Shown: positions 1 to 8,907 of the stretch, one piece after another
Layout: the number at the start of each line of letters is the position of its first letter
Numbering within the stretch: position 1 is the first letter of the stretch
Assembly: GCA_002455955.1 (NCBI GenBank)
Contig: DKLZ01000049.1
Span: 1-33,074, forward strand
Length of the DNA: 33,074 bases
Direction of reading: 5' to 3'
From: Dehalococcoidia bacterium UBA6627
GTDB lineage: Bacteria > Chloroflexota > Dehalococcoidia > UBA2979
Translations under genes and position numbers: made by a program
The notes under the pieces: model-generated
Seen by the model: the letters and a program-made list of their open reading frames with translations, nothing else
What the model was told of the DNA's origin: nothing
The model's database searches: none

Positions 1-12
1 AGAAGTTAATCG

Positions 13-1161
13 ATGCTGGAAACGCCACAATTTAGTCCTGGTCTCGAAGGTGTTCCGATTGCGGAGTCGGCAGTTTCGCTCGTTGAAGGTGAAGCTGGAC
101 GACTTACGTATCGTGGCTATTCGATTGAAGATCTCACGGGCGACGAGGGGACCTTTGAGGAAATAGTCGCCCTCTTATACGACGGAGAATTGCCGGACAA
201 GGCTCGCATGGAAGAAATGCAGGTATTGTTCGAGCGTGAACGCCGGTTAACTGACGAACAGATTGAGCTTGCACGGATGGCGGCAGTTGGCACTCATCCA
301 ATGTTTGCTTTGCAGTCAGCAGTGGCTACCTTGGGACCACCGGATAATGATTTTGAGCGCAAAGTAGACACCGTTGTCGAACGTGGGCAGTCGTTGATCG
401 CAAAGGTTGGGCACTTGGTAGGTGTCATTGCTCAGGCTGCTGAAGGTCGTTCATACGAAGGCCCTCGCGAGGGTGAGTCACATGCTCGTATGCTCGTGAG
501 GATGGTCACTGGCAAGGAGCCAAGTGAGCTAGAAGTACGTGTAATGGATGCACTTCTAATTCTGCAGGCTGATCATTCAGCGGGGAACGCCTCTACTTTC
601 ACAGCCCGTGTCGTGGCTTCAACAAAGTCAGAACCCGAGGCAGTTGTGTCTGCAGCGATTGGAGCGCTTTCTGGTCCTGCCCACGGTGGAGCAAATGAAG
701 GCTCATTGAGATTGTTCCAGCAGATTGGTGACCCGATAAAAGCTGAGCAGGAAATCTCACGATTATTGGATGATAAGTTCAAAATTCCTGGTTTTGGCCA
801 TCGTGTTTATCACGTCAAGGATCCGCGTTCGAAGGTGATTCAACGCCTAGCCGATGAGGTAATTGAAGACGGTACACAGGCAGCCGACCACTACCAGATT
901 GCATTAACGGTAGAAAAGGTAGCGACCGATCGTCTTGGTGATCGTGGACTGTTCCCGAACGTTGATCTCTTTTCTGGCTGTGTTTTCGAGGCGATCGGAA
1001 TTCCGATCGATTTCTTCACGCCACTATTTGCTGCTTCGCGAACCGCTGGTTGGATGGTAAACATGCAAGAGCAGTGGGAGTCAGGAAATCGAATCTTCAG
1101 GCCACGGCAGATTTACGTGGGCTCTGCCCCCCGTGATTTCGTGACCATAGATGATCGATAG
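13..1161 (+). CDS. gltA: Citrate synthase
   Basis: Condenses oxaloacetate and acetyl-CoA to citrate, the entry step of the TCA cycle, in the cytoplasm. At 382 residues it has the length of short bacterial type I citrate synthases and appears complete. The three catalytic residues are visible: His224 in SGPAHGGANE, His263 in GFGHRVYHVKDPRS and Asp318 in NVDLFSG. The substrate arginine follows in ASRTAGW. The protein starts with MLETPQFSPGLEGVPIAES, a typical N-terminus for this subgroup. Only 12 bases precede the ATG, so the promoter and any upstream partner lie outside the window. The next gene is convergent. 2-Methylcitrate synthase is a close relative and cannot be excluded from sequence alone, but the context gives no prp genes. 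Confidence 0.93.
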   Translation: MLETPQFSPGLEGVPIAESAVSLVEGEAGRLTYRGYSIEDLTGDEGTFEEIVALLYDGELPDKARMEEMQVLFERERRLTDEQIELARMAAVGTHPMFALQSAVATLGPPDNDFERKVDTVVERGQSLIAKVGHLVGVIAQAAEGRSYEGPREGESHARMLVRMVTGKEPSELEVRVMDALLILQADHSAGNASTFTARVVASTKSEPEAVVSAAIGALSGPAHGGANEGSLRLFQQIGDPIKAEQEISRLLDDKFKIPGFGHRVYHVKDPRSKVIQRLADEVIEDGTQAADHYQIALTVEKVATDRLGDRGLFPNVDLFSGCVFEAIGIPIDFFTPLFAASRTAGWMVNMQEQWESGNRIFRPRQIYVGSAPRDFVTIDDR

Positions 1162-1185
1162 CATGATTATTTTGGGGTGATCATG
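1162..1185 (+). terminator. Possible terminator hairpin after gltA
   Basis: CATGATTA (1162-1169) can pair with TGATCATG (1178-1185) through an 8-nt loop, with one G-U pair. The hairpin starts directly after the stop codon of the citrate synthase gene and is followed by a T-rich stretch. The stem is AT-rich and weak, so this is tentative. The rest of the intergenic region up to 1387 shows nothing else I can name. Confidence 0.3.
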
Positions 1186-1387
1186 ATTGTTCGTTCATTT
1201 GTTTTGCTCGTTAATACTGATGGGGGATAGAGGGATATCTGACTTTCGCGTTGGTGATAAGCCTGTGTGAATATCACAGCGAGCTAGCCACATTCTGACT
1301 GAATCGTAAATCACCAAGGTACTCTAGCGTATCTGGCTCAAGGATTTATTAATTCGAACGTTTTTGAGTTTTATTGTGAGCGGGCTG

Positions 1388-2200
1388 TCAAGGAGAATGA
1401 GCAGCGTCTACTTGCTGCTTTCTCGCTAATAGCAGTGTCAAGACTGTTGGTTGAACAACGTAGCCCTCGAATTGATTGTCGATAAGACTCACAAGCGCAG
1501 CAATGAATGATTCACGCATCTCTGATGGTATTTGCTGAGTTTTGGAATAGGAACGGACAAGATCTGCGTACAACGTCGTGGAGTATTCTAAGTCAAATTT
1601 ATAACGGAAAAGTTCTACATTCTCGAAGGCGTGTGTGCTGATAATCTCATTAACTTCGGCAGGTGTTATGTTTTCATCCAGAAGGGCGTTCGAATCTTCC
1701 CCATCAAAGTACTGATCGTAGATTGGCTTCGACGCATTGAAATATCCGCGGTCTGTTTCCGATGTGACGTGGTGCTCCTGAACTATTGCTAGGACTCCCC
1801 CGGGACGCAGAAGTGCGAGAGTTTTGTCGTATCGAGTATCACGATTTAGGCAGTCAAATGATGCCGCTGCTATCACTAGGTCCGTGATTCCCTCTGGCAA
1901 CGGGGCATCTTCGAAGCGCTCGTTAATTACAACCAAATAAGGTTCCTCGGGGAATTTTGCGCGAAGAAATGTTGCAAGATCTGGTGCTGGTTCGATAGCA
2001 GCTACAGTCGCGCCTCGTTTCAGGAGCTCGCTTGTTGCTTGTCCCGTACCTGGTCCAATTTCGATGGTAGCTAGCCGATTGGATTCTCTGTGAGTATTTC
2101 CGATGTAGTGAAACAGGTCAGAAAAAAGTCGTTTTGGGTAACTCGGTCTAGCGCGATCGTAGTTTTCAGCTATGAAGTCGAGTGGGATTCCGGTAGACAT
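1388..2200 (-). CDS. Class I SAM-dependent methyltransferase
   Basis: A 270-residue protein with a Rossmann-type SAM-binding core. The N-terminus FIAENYDRARPSYP is the usual lead-in of this methyltransferase family, and motif I (IEIGPGTGQ) lies near residue 46-54. An acidic post-I loop (AIEPAP) and a LLRPGGVLAIV strand follow. These features place it among class I methyltransferases of the UbiE/Methyltransf_11 type. The substrate cannot be read from the sequence. It lies 5 nt downstream of trpS on the same strand, and argS lies 14 nt further upstream, so the three are probably co-transcribed. A link with tRNA or translation is therefore possible but unproven. Confidence 0.75.
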   Translation of the reverse strand: MSTGIPLDFIAENYDRARPSYPKRLFSDLFHYIGNTHRESNRLATIEIGPGTGQATSELLKRGATVAAIEPAPDLATFLRAKFPEEPYLVVINERFEDAPLPEGITDLVIAAASFDCLNRDTRYDKTLALLRPGGVLAIVQEHHVTSETDRGYFNASKPIYDQYFDGEDSNALLDENITPAEVNEIISTHAFENVELFRYKFDLEYSTTLYADLVRSYSKTQQIPSEMRESFIAALVSLIDNQFEGYVVQPTVLTLLLARKQQVDAAHSP

Positions 2201-2205
2201 AGCAT

Positions 2206-3222
2206 CTAGGATTCGAGGTAGTTGAGCTTTAATGCACTTCGCACTCGGTCCATCGTGTCCTGTGCGATCTTTCGAGAGTAAGCGGTTCCTGCTGCGAGTG
2301 CTTCACGAACTTCCTCAGGATGAGATTCAAAATGAGCGCGGCGTTCCCGCCAAGGTTCCATCATCGCGTTCAACGCGCCCGCGAGCTTTTGTTTAACCTC
2401 AACGTCACCGACTTTGCCTGCACGATAGCGTTCTTTCAGATCGGCGACTTCAGCTTCATTAGGATTGAATGCATCGTGGTACATAAAGACTGGGTTGTTC
2501 TCAACGTGGCCAGGATCGGTAGCTCGCAGCCTAGTCGGATCGGTGTACATACCCATCACCTTTTTCGTTACGGTCTCAGCGTCATCCTTAAGCCAGATTG
2601 CGTTGTCCTTGGATTTACTCATCTTTGAACTTGGCCCGTCGATACCAACTAGCCTCGGCACCCGGCCTACAAGCCCTTTGGGGACAGGGAAAATTTCCTC
2701 ATCGTTTCCAAAAAGACGATTCATGCGGCGGGCGACTTCGCGAGTCATTTCGATATGTGGCAGCTGATCTTCACCGACAGGAACTAGATGCGCTCGTGGC
2801 ATGAGAATGTTGGCGACTTGCATCACAGGGTATGTGAAGAAAGCAACAGGTACCGATTCCCCGATATCGTCCATTTCGGCCTTTAATGTTGGATTTCGCT
2901 GAAGGCGGCCGAGTGGGACCCACCAAGACAACCAGGTCGTTAGTTCAGCATGCTCCGGAATTAAACTTTCAATCGTGAAATGTGAATTTTCCGGATCGAG
3001 CCCCACGGAAAGCCAGTCGATTGCAACTTCGAACACCCAATTGCGGACATTATCGATCTGGTCCGCATAGTCAGAGACTTGATAGTCGGCAATAAGAAAG
3101 AAACAATTATACTCGTGTTGCAGTTTGAGCCAGTTTTCTAGCGCGCCACCGTAATGACCTAGATGTAAAGAACCAGTAGGTCGTATTCCAGTGAGTACGC
3201 GAGGGCGAGAGTCGTCGGTCAT
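2206..3222 (-). CDS. trpS: Tryptophanyl-tRNA synthetase
   Basis: Charges tRNA-Trp with tryptophan using ATP in the cytoplasm. The protein has 338 residues, normal for bacterial TrpRS. The class I signatures are clear: PTGSLHLGHY with the HIGH-type motif at residues 20-23, and SKMSKS with KMSKS at 200-204. A GEDQLPHIEMTREVARR block typical of TrpRS lies in between. The start is ATG at 3222, 14 nt after the argS stop, which implies an argS-trpS transcript continuing into the methyltransferase gene. Nothing suggests damage. Confidence 0.95.
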   Translation of the reverse strand: MTDDSRPRVLTGIRPTGSLHLGHYGGALENWLKLQHEYNCFFLIADYQVSDYADQIDNVRNWVFEVAIDWLSVGLDPENSHFTIESLIPEHAELTTWLSWWVPLGRLQRNPTLKAEMDDIGESVPVAFFTYPVMQVANILMPRAHLVPVGEDQLPHIEMTREVARRMNRLFGNDEEIFPVPKGLVGRVPRLVGIDGPSSKMSKSKDNAIWLKDDAETVTKKVMGMYTDPTRLRATDPGHVENNPVFMYHDAFNPNEAEVADLKERYRAGKVGDVEVKQKLAGALNAMMEPWRERRAHFESHPEEVREALAAGTAYSRKIAQDTMDRVRSALKLNYLES

Positions 3223-3236
3223 TTCGTGAGTCTCGC

Positions 3237-4898
3237 TTACATTCGGTCAGGCGTCGAGATGCCCATCAAGGTTAGTGTGCGAGCGAGCACCACACGGGCT
3301 GCTTCAAGTAAAAGTAGACGTGCTTTAGTGAGCGATTCATCATCGTTAATGACACGACATTGTGTATAGAAGGTATGGAATGCTTGAGCAAGCTCTTGTG
3401 CATAATGTGCTAGGTGGTGTGGGGCTAGATCATCGACGACTGTTTCTAGTACTTCCGGAAGCTGTAACAGTTTACGAATTAATGTTTGTTCAGCTTCATG
3501 ACTGAGTAACGATGCGTTAGCACTATCGGACGATTTACCTTCCTCTCGTGCTTTTGCGATGATCCCTGCGATACGTGCATGAGCATATTGGACATAGTAG
3601 ACAGGATTTTCATCCGACTGCTTCGTGGCCAGATCAAGATCGAAGTCCATAGCCTGATTGGCGGATGGACTGAGGAAGAAAAATCGAGTCGCGTCCGCAC
3701 CGACTTCATCGATTAAATCACGTAGCGTGATTATTTCTCCGGCTCGTTTAGAAAGTATAACGACTTTGCCTTGGCGCTTTAGTGTGACGAGTTGATACAG
3801 GAGGATATCGAGTTTATTCGGTTCGCCACCAACAGCAGTAACCCCGGCTTTGACTCGAGAGACATGTCCTTGATGATCAGCACCCCAGATGTCGATTACT
3901 CGGTCAAAGTTGCGGATTATGAATTTGTCATAGTGGTAGGCGATGTCTGTAGCGTAGTAGGTTGGTGCACCGTCAGAACGGATAAGAACATTGTCTTTTG
4001 ATTCTCCGACCTCTGTCGAAGTGAACCACACGGCACCGTCGCGCTCGGCGACAAAGTTTTGATCCCGGAGAAGCCGAATTATGGCGTCATAAGAGCCATT
4101 TTCAGTCATCAGAGAGCGTTCCGAGAACCATTCGTCATACTCGACACCCATTAGCTTAAGATCATTTCGGATGTTTTCGATCTGAATTCCGATCCCGATC
4201 TGTGCGAACTCCGGGTCGGCACCCTCATTCTCTGATCGTAGGAAAGTGTCTCCATGAGCTTCTTTGACAGCCTTGGCGATTGAGATCATATATTCCCCGG
4301 GGTAACCGTTTTCGGGAATGTCAACGTCTCGCCCAAAGAGTTGCTGATAACGTGCGTAGAGCGTGCGACCAAATATCGATACCTGTGTGCCCGCATCGTT
4401 AACATAGTATTCTTCCGCGATCTCATAACCTGCTGAGCGCATTACATTTGCTAGGGTTGAGCCGATGGCAGCTCCGCGACCGTTTCCGACATGAACTGGA
4501 CCCGTGGGGTTGGCTGAGACATATTCGATTTGTGCACGTTGCCCAGCAAAGCGTTGAGTGGCGGCGTAATCGCTACCTGAATCGATGATCGTTGCTATTT
4601 GGTCGGTGACCCAATTAGGATCAAGGTAAAGGTTGAGAAAACCTGGTGGTGCCACGGTAATCTCTGAGATGGCCGTGTGGTTGGGCACATGATTACGGAG
4701 TGCTTCAGCGACCTCGATTGCTTTCATTTTCGCTAGGCCTTGAATGCGGAGTGGGAGGTTGGCAGAAAAGTCTCCATGTTCAGCCCGTTGCGGGTGTTCG
4801 ATGGTGACTTCTGGTGCAGCAAACTGCGGTATATCGCCCGCTGCCTGTGCGTTAGTCAACGCTTGTTTTACAAGTATCCGAATTTCATCGCGAATCAC
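3237..4898 (-). CDS. argS: Arginyl-tRNA synthetase
   Basis: Attaches arginine to tRNA-Arg. The 553-residue protein shows the ArgRS N-terminal additional domain (HGDFSANLPL), the class Ia HIGH-type signature in VSANPTGPVHVGNGRG (HVGNGR at residues 136-141), the ILSKRAGE motif standing in for KMSKS, and the C-terminal DALR anticodon-binding domain with an HTFYTQCRV segment. The start is GTG at 4898 preceded by a GAGG Shine-Dalgarno about 7 nt away. It is the first gene of the argS-trpS-methyltransferase run, and 156 bp separate it from trmH upstream. Having argS near an arginine biosynthesis region may be coincidence. Confidence 0.96.
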   Translation of the reverse strand: MIRDEIRILVKQALTNAQAAGDIPQFAAPEVTIEHPQRAEHGDFSANLPLRIQGLAKMKAIEVAEALRNHVPNHTAISEITVAPPGFLNLYLDPNWVTDQIATIIDSGSDYAATQRFAGQRAQIEYVSANPTGPVHVGNGRGAAIGSTLANVMRSAGYEIAEEYYVNDAGTQVSIFGRTLYARYQQLFGRDVDIPENGYPGEYMISIAKAVKEAHGDTFLRSENEGADPEFAQIGIGIQIENIRNDLKLMGVEYDEWFSERSLMTENGSYDAIIRLLRDQNFVAERDGAVWFTSTEVGESKDNVLIRSDGAPTYYATDIAYHYDKFIIRNFDRVIDIWGADHQGHVSRVKAGVTAVGGEPNKLDILLYQLVTLKRQGKVVILSKRAGEIITLRDLIDEVGADATRFFFLSPSANQAMDFDLDLATKQSDENPVYYVQYAHARIAGIIAKAREEGKSSDSANASLLSHEAEQTLIRKLLQLPEVLETVVDDLAPHHLAHYAQELAQAFHTFYTQCRVINDDESLTKARLLLLEAARVVLARTLTLMGISTPDRM

Positions 4899-5054
4899 GG
4901 TCAGGCCTCGCGCGCTAGCTTCGGAACGTCAGCTGCCCAGATTGGACATGCCATGCGTTCTCACGTGGCGATTATCTATTGTCCTTGATTGTATCGCGCT
5001 GTGTGGGACCGGGCGAGATGAAAAATAGTGAGCGTAGAATCCTCGCAACTCATT

Positions 5055-5672
5055 TTACGGTGGTTTTGGGAGTGATTTCCGTTGTTCTCGGGCCTCTTCA
5101 CGCGCGATCCAATAATCCAGTATGCGCTGTTTGGCGCTGTCCCACGAAGGTTCTAAGAGGCCCATATTCTGTCTCTGGCGTGCTACTTCTGCCAAGATTA
5201 TCCCGGTTGCTACCGAGACGTTGAATGACTGTGCGAAGCCAAGCATAGGTATCTTTATTCTTGTATCAGCAGCTGCGAGTAGCTCTTCGGAGCAACCGCG
5301 TTTCTCGTTACCTAGGACAAGCGCCGAGGGACTTGTCCAGTCGATCTCGTGGTAGTCGATTGCATCTTTGTTAAGGTCGGTGACGTATATCTGCTGCCCG
5401 CGGCTGCGGAGTACTCTGATCAAGTCTGACGCTGTGTTGTGATGCTCGAATGTGGTCCATTTTTCTGTATAGGCGGAAACACCATGTGAAAGACTAGGCG
5501 ACTCCTCGATTGTATACAGGAGATGAACAGTGCCATTGGCGAAACCGTCGGCACTTCGGAGAATCGCAGAAACGTTATGCGGATCCCAGATGTTTTCGAT
5601 CACCACCGAAAGATCATTCTGGCGAGTTTCGAGCACTTCGCGAAGTCGCTTGATACGACGTTCCGATGGCAT
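5055..5672 (-). CDS. trmH: tRNA (Gm18) 2'-O-methyltransferase, SPOUT family
   Basis: Predicted to methylate the 2'-OH of G18 in the tRNA D-loop using SAM. The 205-residue protein resembles E. coli TrmH along its length. The N-terminus has LREVLETRQNDLSVVIE. SPOUT motif 1 is NVSAILRSAD with the catalytic Arg, motif 2 is VLGNEKRG, and motif 3 is IPMLGFAQSFNVSVATGIIL, the trefoil-knot SAM site. The extra C-terminal region after EVARQRQNMG also matches TrmH rather than TrmL or RlmB. The start is 4 nt after the recG stop, so the two genes form a transcriptional unit, an arrangement also known from enterobacteria, where trmH and recG are adjacent. Confidence 0.9.
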   Translation of the reverse strand: MPSERRIKRLREVLETRQNDLSVVIENIWDPHNVSAILRSADGFANGTVHLLYTIEESPSLSHGVSAYTEKWTTFEHHNTASDLIRVLRSRGQQIYVTDLNKDAIDYHEIDWTSPSALVLGNEKRGCSEELLAAADTRIKIPMLGFAQSFNVSVATGIILAEVARQRQNMGLLEPSWDSAKQRILDYWIAREEAREQRKSLPKPP

Positions 5673-5676
5673 AGGG

Positions 5677-8274
5677 CTAATGTTGTTCGTCGATTAATTG
5701 AGAAGTATTTTTAGCGATCACGTATCGAATTGCTCGATGATCCATTTCCTTTAGATCGGGGTCTGTTTCAAGCAGTTTTTCTGCCTCACGACGTGTCGTG
5801 TCGATTAGCGGAGCATCGAGCAACGAAGCTACGCGGAGGGTAGGTATACCACTTTGAGCGATACCGTACAGGTCGCCGGGGCCTCGTAGTTCGAGGTCTG
5901 CTTGAGCAAGGGTGAAACCGTCCTTGGTTTGTTCCATTATCGCTAGTCTCTTCTGAGCATCTGCAGAAGGATTGTCTGAGAGCAGGTAGCAAAAAGACGG
6001 ATGTTCACCTCGTCCAACACGGCCTCGGAATTGATGCAACTGCGCGAGGCCAAAACGATCAGCTCCTTCGATGACGATCACGGTTGCATTTGCCACGTCG
6101 ATGCCCACCTCGACGACCGCTGTAGAGACGAGGAGTGCGAATTCGCCACTCGCAAAAGCGCGCATCGTCATGTCCTTGTTCCTAGAAGACATTCGGCCGT
6201 GTAGTAATGCAATACGGTCTGATAGTTCAGGAAATTGCTCAGTACGTAGGCGTTCGTATTCTTCGGTGGCGGCGCGTGATTCGACTGCTGCTGAGTCATC
6301 TACAAGTGGGCAGATAACGAACGCTTGCCGACCGTTTTCGATCTCTCGACGGATGTGCTTAAACGCTTCAGAGCGCTCGATCGGCTTTAACCACTTTGTC
6401 TCTATCGGAGTGCGACCAGGTGGTATTTCGTCGATTATCGACAAGTCAAGGTCGCCAAAGACGGTAAGTGCGAGCGAACGAGGTATCGGTGTTGCGGACA
6501 TCACCATCAAGTGTGGGGTGTGAGATTGCTCTCTAGCAGTTTGCCCACGACGCCGTAGCTCGCCTCGCTGGAGTACTCCAAAGCGATGCTGTTCGTCGAC
6601 AATAGCGAGCCCGAGTCGATGGTACTGAACATTTTCTTGTATTAACGAATGAGTGCCGACAATGATTTGAGCACCACCGTGCTTTATCGCATCTAACGCA
6701 TCACGTCGCGGTTTGGCTTTAGTTGATCCAGTAAGTAGGACAGTGCGGAATGTAGTACCACCGATTTGAATCATACCGTTGAGTGGTGGTTCTGGTTCAC
6801 CCGAGAGCAAGGTGCAAATTGTACGGAAATGTTGCTCTGCCAGTACTTCGGTCGGTGCCATCATTACTGATTGGTATCCGGCTGATACGAGATCGATCAT
6901 TGCTGCAAGTGCGACGATGGTTTTTCCAGACCCGACGTCACCCTCGAGGAGTCGCGACATTGGCAGTGTTCGTGAAAGGTCATTACGAACGTCTTGAATT
7001 ACTCGGCGTTGAGCGTCAGTGAGTTTAAACGGCAATGTATTCAGGAAACCATCTGCGAGAGTGTGGTCACTAATGGCTGGCGCATCTCCAGTAGCTTTCC
7101 AGTCCGTTTTACGTTTTTGGACAGCAATTTGGATCGTGAGTAGTTCGTCGAAGGCGAGTCGACGACGTGCTGCGTCGAGTTCTTTCTTACTACTAGGGTA
7201 GTGGAGTTGCTGTATCGCCTCTGAGTATCGGAGTAAGTGGTGCCTCTCACGGATCGTTTTCGGTAGCGGGTCTTCGAGATGCTCTCCGTAATGCTCGAGA
7301 AGCTTCGCGATCATTCCACGTATGGTTCGTTGAGCTAGTCCAGATGTCAGCGGATAGACAGGAATAAGGCGACCGGTGTGTGCACTGTTGCTGTTCGGAT
7401 CGATTCGTTCAAACTCAGGATTTTGGAAAGTAGCATGCCCGCGAAATATTGTTACGCGACCCGCTATCGCGATCTCCGTGCCAGCGGGCAGTGATTTCGC
7501 AATAAAAGGCTGATTGAACCAGGTGACTCGGATCGAAGCGCCAGACTCGTCGCTGATCGTAGCTTCAGTAGAACGCATGCGACCACCTCGTCCCATACGA
7601 ATTTCACGTGCTCGGTCGACAATCCCTTTAATTGTCTGCTCTTCATTTATTTGAAGATGTGTGATGGGGACTGTCTGTGAAAAATCCTGATGCCGATTTG
7701 GAAAATGGCGTAATGCGTCGGCAATCGTATTGATTCCTAGTTTCTCGAGACGAGTTAAGTTGGCCTTACCGAGACGAGTGCCAGCTTTGGAAATTGGTAG
7801 TTCGAGTCCGAGTTGTGCCGTGCCTCTAGGAGTTTGCCCCTTGGGCAGATCGACCGCTCGAGTTGTAGAAGTTTGCTGGTGAGTCTTAGCGGATGTGCGT
7901 TTTGTCGCATTGGAGTTCTTCGCATTTGATCTTCGCTTTTGCGCCTGTGATCTGGATCGGTACTGTGATCCTGTTTTTGGTGCGTTTTTTGACGAGGGTT
8001 TTGTGGATGTTTCTACGTTGTTGCCGATACTTGATTCGCGCCGAATTGTTGCGAGTGCTCGTCTTAGCCAAGTTTGACGTGCGTTTCGCCCAAGTGAACG
8101 ATAGCCGGTGGGTGGCAGTGCCGCGATCATTCGCAACAGAGCAGATCCAGCTTGCTCGTCGCGCGCCTGAAAGCGCAGTAATTCGTCCAGCCCACCATCG
8201 ACGAGAGAGTCAGAAGCATCAGCTTCGAGTTCCCGCATCAATAGGATGCCGAGCTGGCTGAGGTCAGTTGCCAT
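5677..8274 (-). CDS. recG: ATP-dependent DNA helicase RecG
   Basis: Remodels stalled replication forks and branched DNA. The 865-residue protein carries a wedge/OB domain (about residues 200-300), Walker A GDVGSGKT at 445-452, the DEQH box at 560-563 followed by RFGVLQR, the motif III region SATPIPRSLALT from 593, and QFRGRVGRG at 748-756. It ends with the RecG tail ELRGPGDLYGIAQSG. Typical RecG is near 690 residues. This one has about 160 extra N-terminal residues: a helical segment (1-80), then a Ser/Thr/Lys/Arg-rich low-complexity linker (about 85-140). Such extensions occur in several phyla including Chloroflexota, so I do not treat it as damage. It is the promoter-proximal gene of recG-trmH and divergent from rpmB. 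Confidence 0.95.
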   Translation of the reverse strand: MATDLSQLGILLMRELEADASDSLVDGGLDELLRFQARDEQAGSALLRMIAALPPTGYRSLGRNARQTWLRRALATIRRESSIGNNVETSTKPSSKNAPKTGSQYRSRSQAQKRRSNAKNSNATKRTSAKTHQQTSTTRAVDLPKGQTPRGTAQLGLELPISKAGTRLGKANLTRLEKLGINTIADALRHFPNRHQDFSQTVPITHLQINEEQTIKGIVDRAREIRMGRGGRMRSTEATISDESGASIRVTWFNQPFIAKSLPAGTEIAIAGRVTIFRGHATFQNPEFERIDPNSNSAHTGRLIPVYPLTSGLAQRTIRGMIAKLLEHYGEHLEDPLPKTIRERHHLLRYSEAIQQLHYPSSKKELDAARRRLAFDELLTIQIAVQKRKTDWKATGDAPAISDHTLADGFLNTLPFKLTDAQRRVIQDVRNDLSRTLPMSRLLEGDVGSGKTIVALAAMIDLVSAGYQSVMMAPTEVLAEQHFRTICTLLSGEPEPPLNGMIQIGGTTFRTVLLTGSTKAKPRRDALDAIKHGGAQIIVGTHSLIQENVQYHRLGLAIVDEQHRFGVLQRGELRRRGQTAREQSHTPHLMVMSATPIPRSLALTVFGDLDLSIIDEIPPGRTPIETKWLKPIERSEAFKHIRREIENGRQAFVICPLVDDSAAVESRAATEEYERLRTEQFPELSDRIALLHGRMSSRNKDMTMRAFASGEFALLVSTAVVEVGIDVANATVIVIEGADRFGLAQLHQFRGRVGRGEHPSFCYLLSDNPSADAQKRLAIMEQTKDGFTLAQADLELRGPGDLYGIAQSGIPTLRVASLLDAPLIDTTRREAEKLLETDPDLKEMDHRAIRYVIAKNTSQLIDEQH

Positions 8275-8542
8275 TACGGCCGGTCAGTGGTCTATCCTTC
8301 ATTGCGATCCTCAGAGGGAGTCTGTCTATCTTACCCGCCTGAGAGGTGGTATCGGTTTTTTATGTGTCTATGTTTGACCAGTAAATGTCATTTCTTTCGT
8401 CAAAAGATGCTGTCTTGAGTTGTTTCTTTTGCTTGTTGGAAGGCATGCAGTCTGACGGAATGTTATAGACGGATCCTCTCGGCGTTGCTAGGCTTTTCAC
8501 ATTACCTTAAACCCTCATTTGAACAGATGCGTGGAGCAGATG

Positions 8543-8773
8543 ATGTCTGGGATTTCACGTCTTGGTAAGAAGAAGACAGCGTTTGGTCGTCGTATTCGCC
8601 ACAAGCATTCGGGTGCATGGGAACGCAAGGCACCGAAAACGAGTCGTCAATTCAAGCCGAACGTCCAGATAAAAAGGATGTTTATTGATGGCAAATGGAA
8701 ACGTGTGAAGGTTGATACGAATTTTCTTCGCACAGAGATGAAACGGATGCAGGAAAAGGGATCACCTTACTAG
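8543..8773 (+). CDS. rpmB: 50S ribosomal protein bL28
   Basis: A small basic protein (76 residues from this start) with the L28 layout: GRRIRHKHSG, then RQFKPNVQIKRMFIDGKWKRVKV and a C-terminal helix. It has no Cys pairs, so it is the zinc-free form of bL28. An upstream TTG at 8519 keeps the frame open. ATG codons at 8540 and 8543 sit 3 and 6 nt after a GGAG Shine-Dalgarno at 8533-8536, and 8543 has the better spacing. It stands alone between divergent recG and convergent rpe. A short spacing to other ribosomal genes is not seen here. Confidence 0.87.
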   Translation: MSGISRLGKKKTAFGRRIRHKHSGAWERKAPKTSRQFKPNVQIKRMFIDGKWKRVKVDTNFLRTEMKRMQEKGSPY

Positions 8774-8907
8774 GCGATCGTACTTTGACCTAGTAGCAGC
8801 TACTTAATCTGGTAGTTCTTTTCGCTATTGAGCTGAACGTGCTTTGTTGATGTTTAAACATTCACGATAGGCGCAAAAAGATTAGTAACCGATGAGTTAT
8901 CGATCCA

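Noticed and set aside
2320..2804. Overlapping plus-strand frames opposite trpS
   Set aside because: trpS is complete with both class I motifs; the opposing frames have no supporting ribosome sites or domains.
8850..8861. 12-bp palindrome ATGTTTAAACAT between rpmB and rpe
   Set aside because: AT-rich with no loop and no U-tract, so not a terminator, and no nearby promoter to suggest an operator. It is left as chance.
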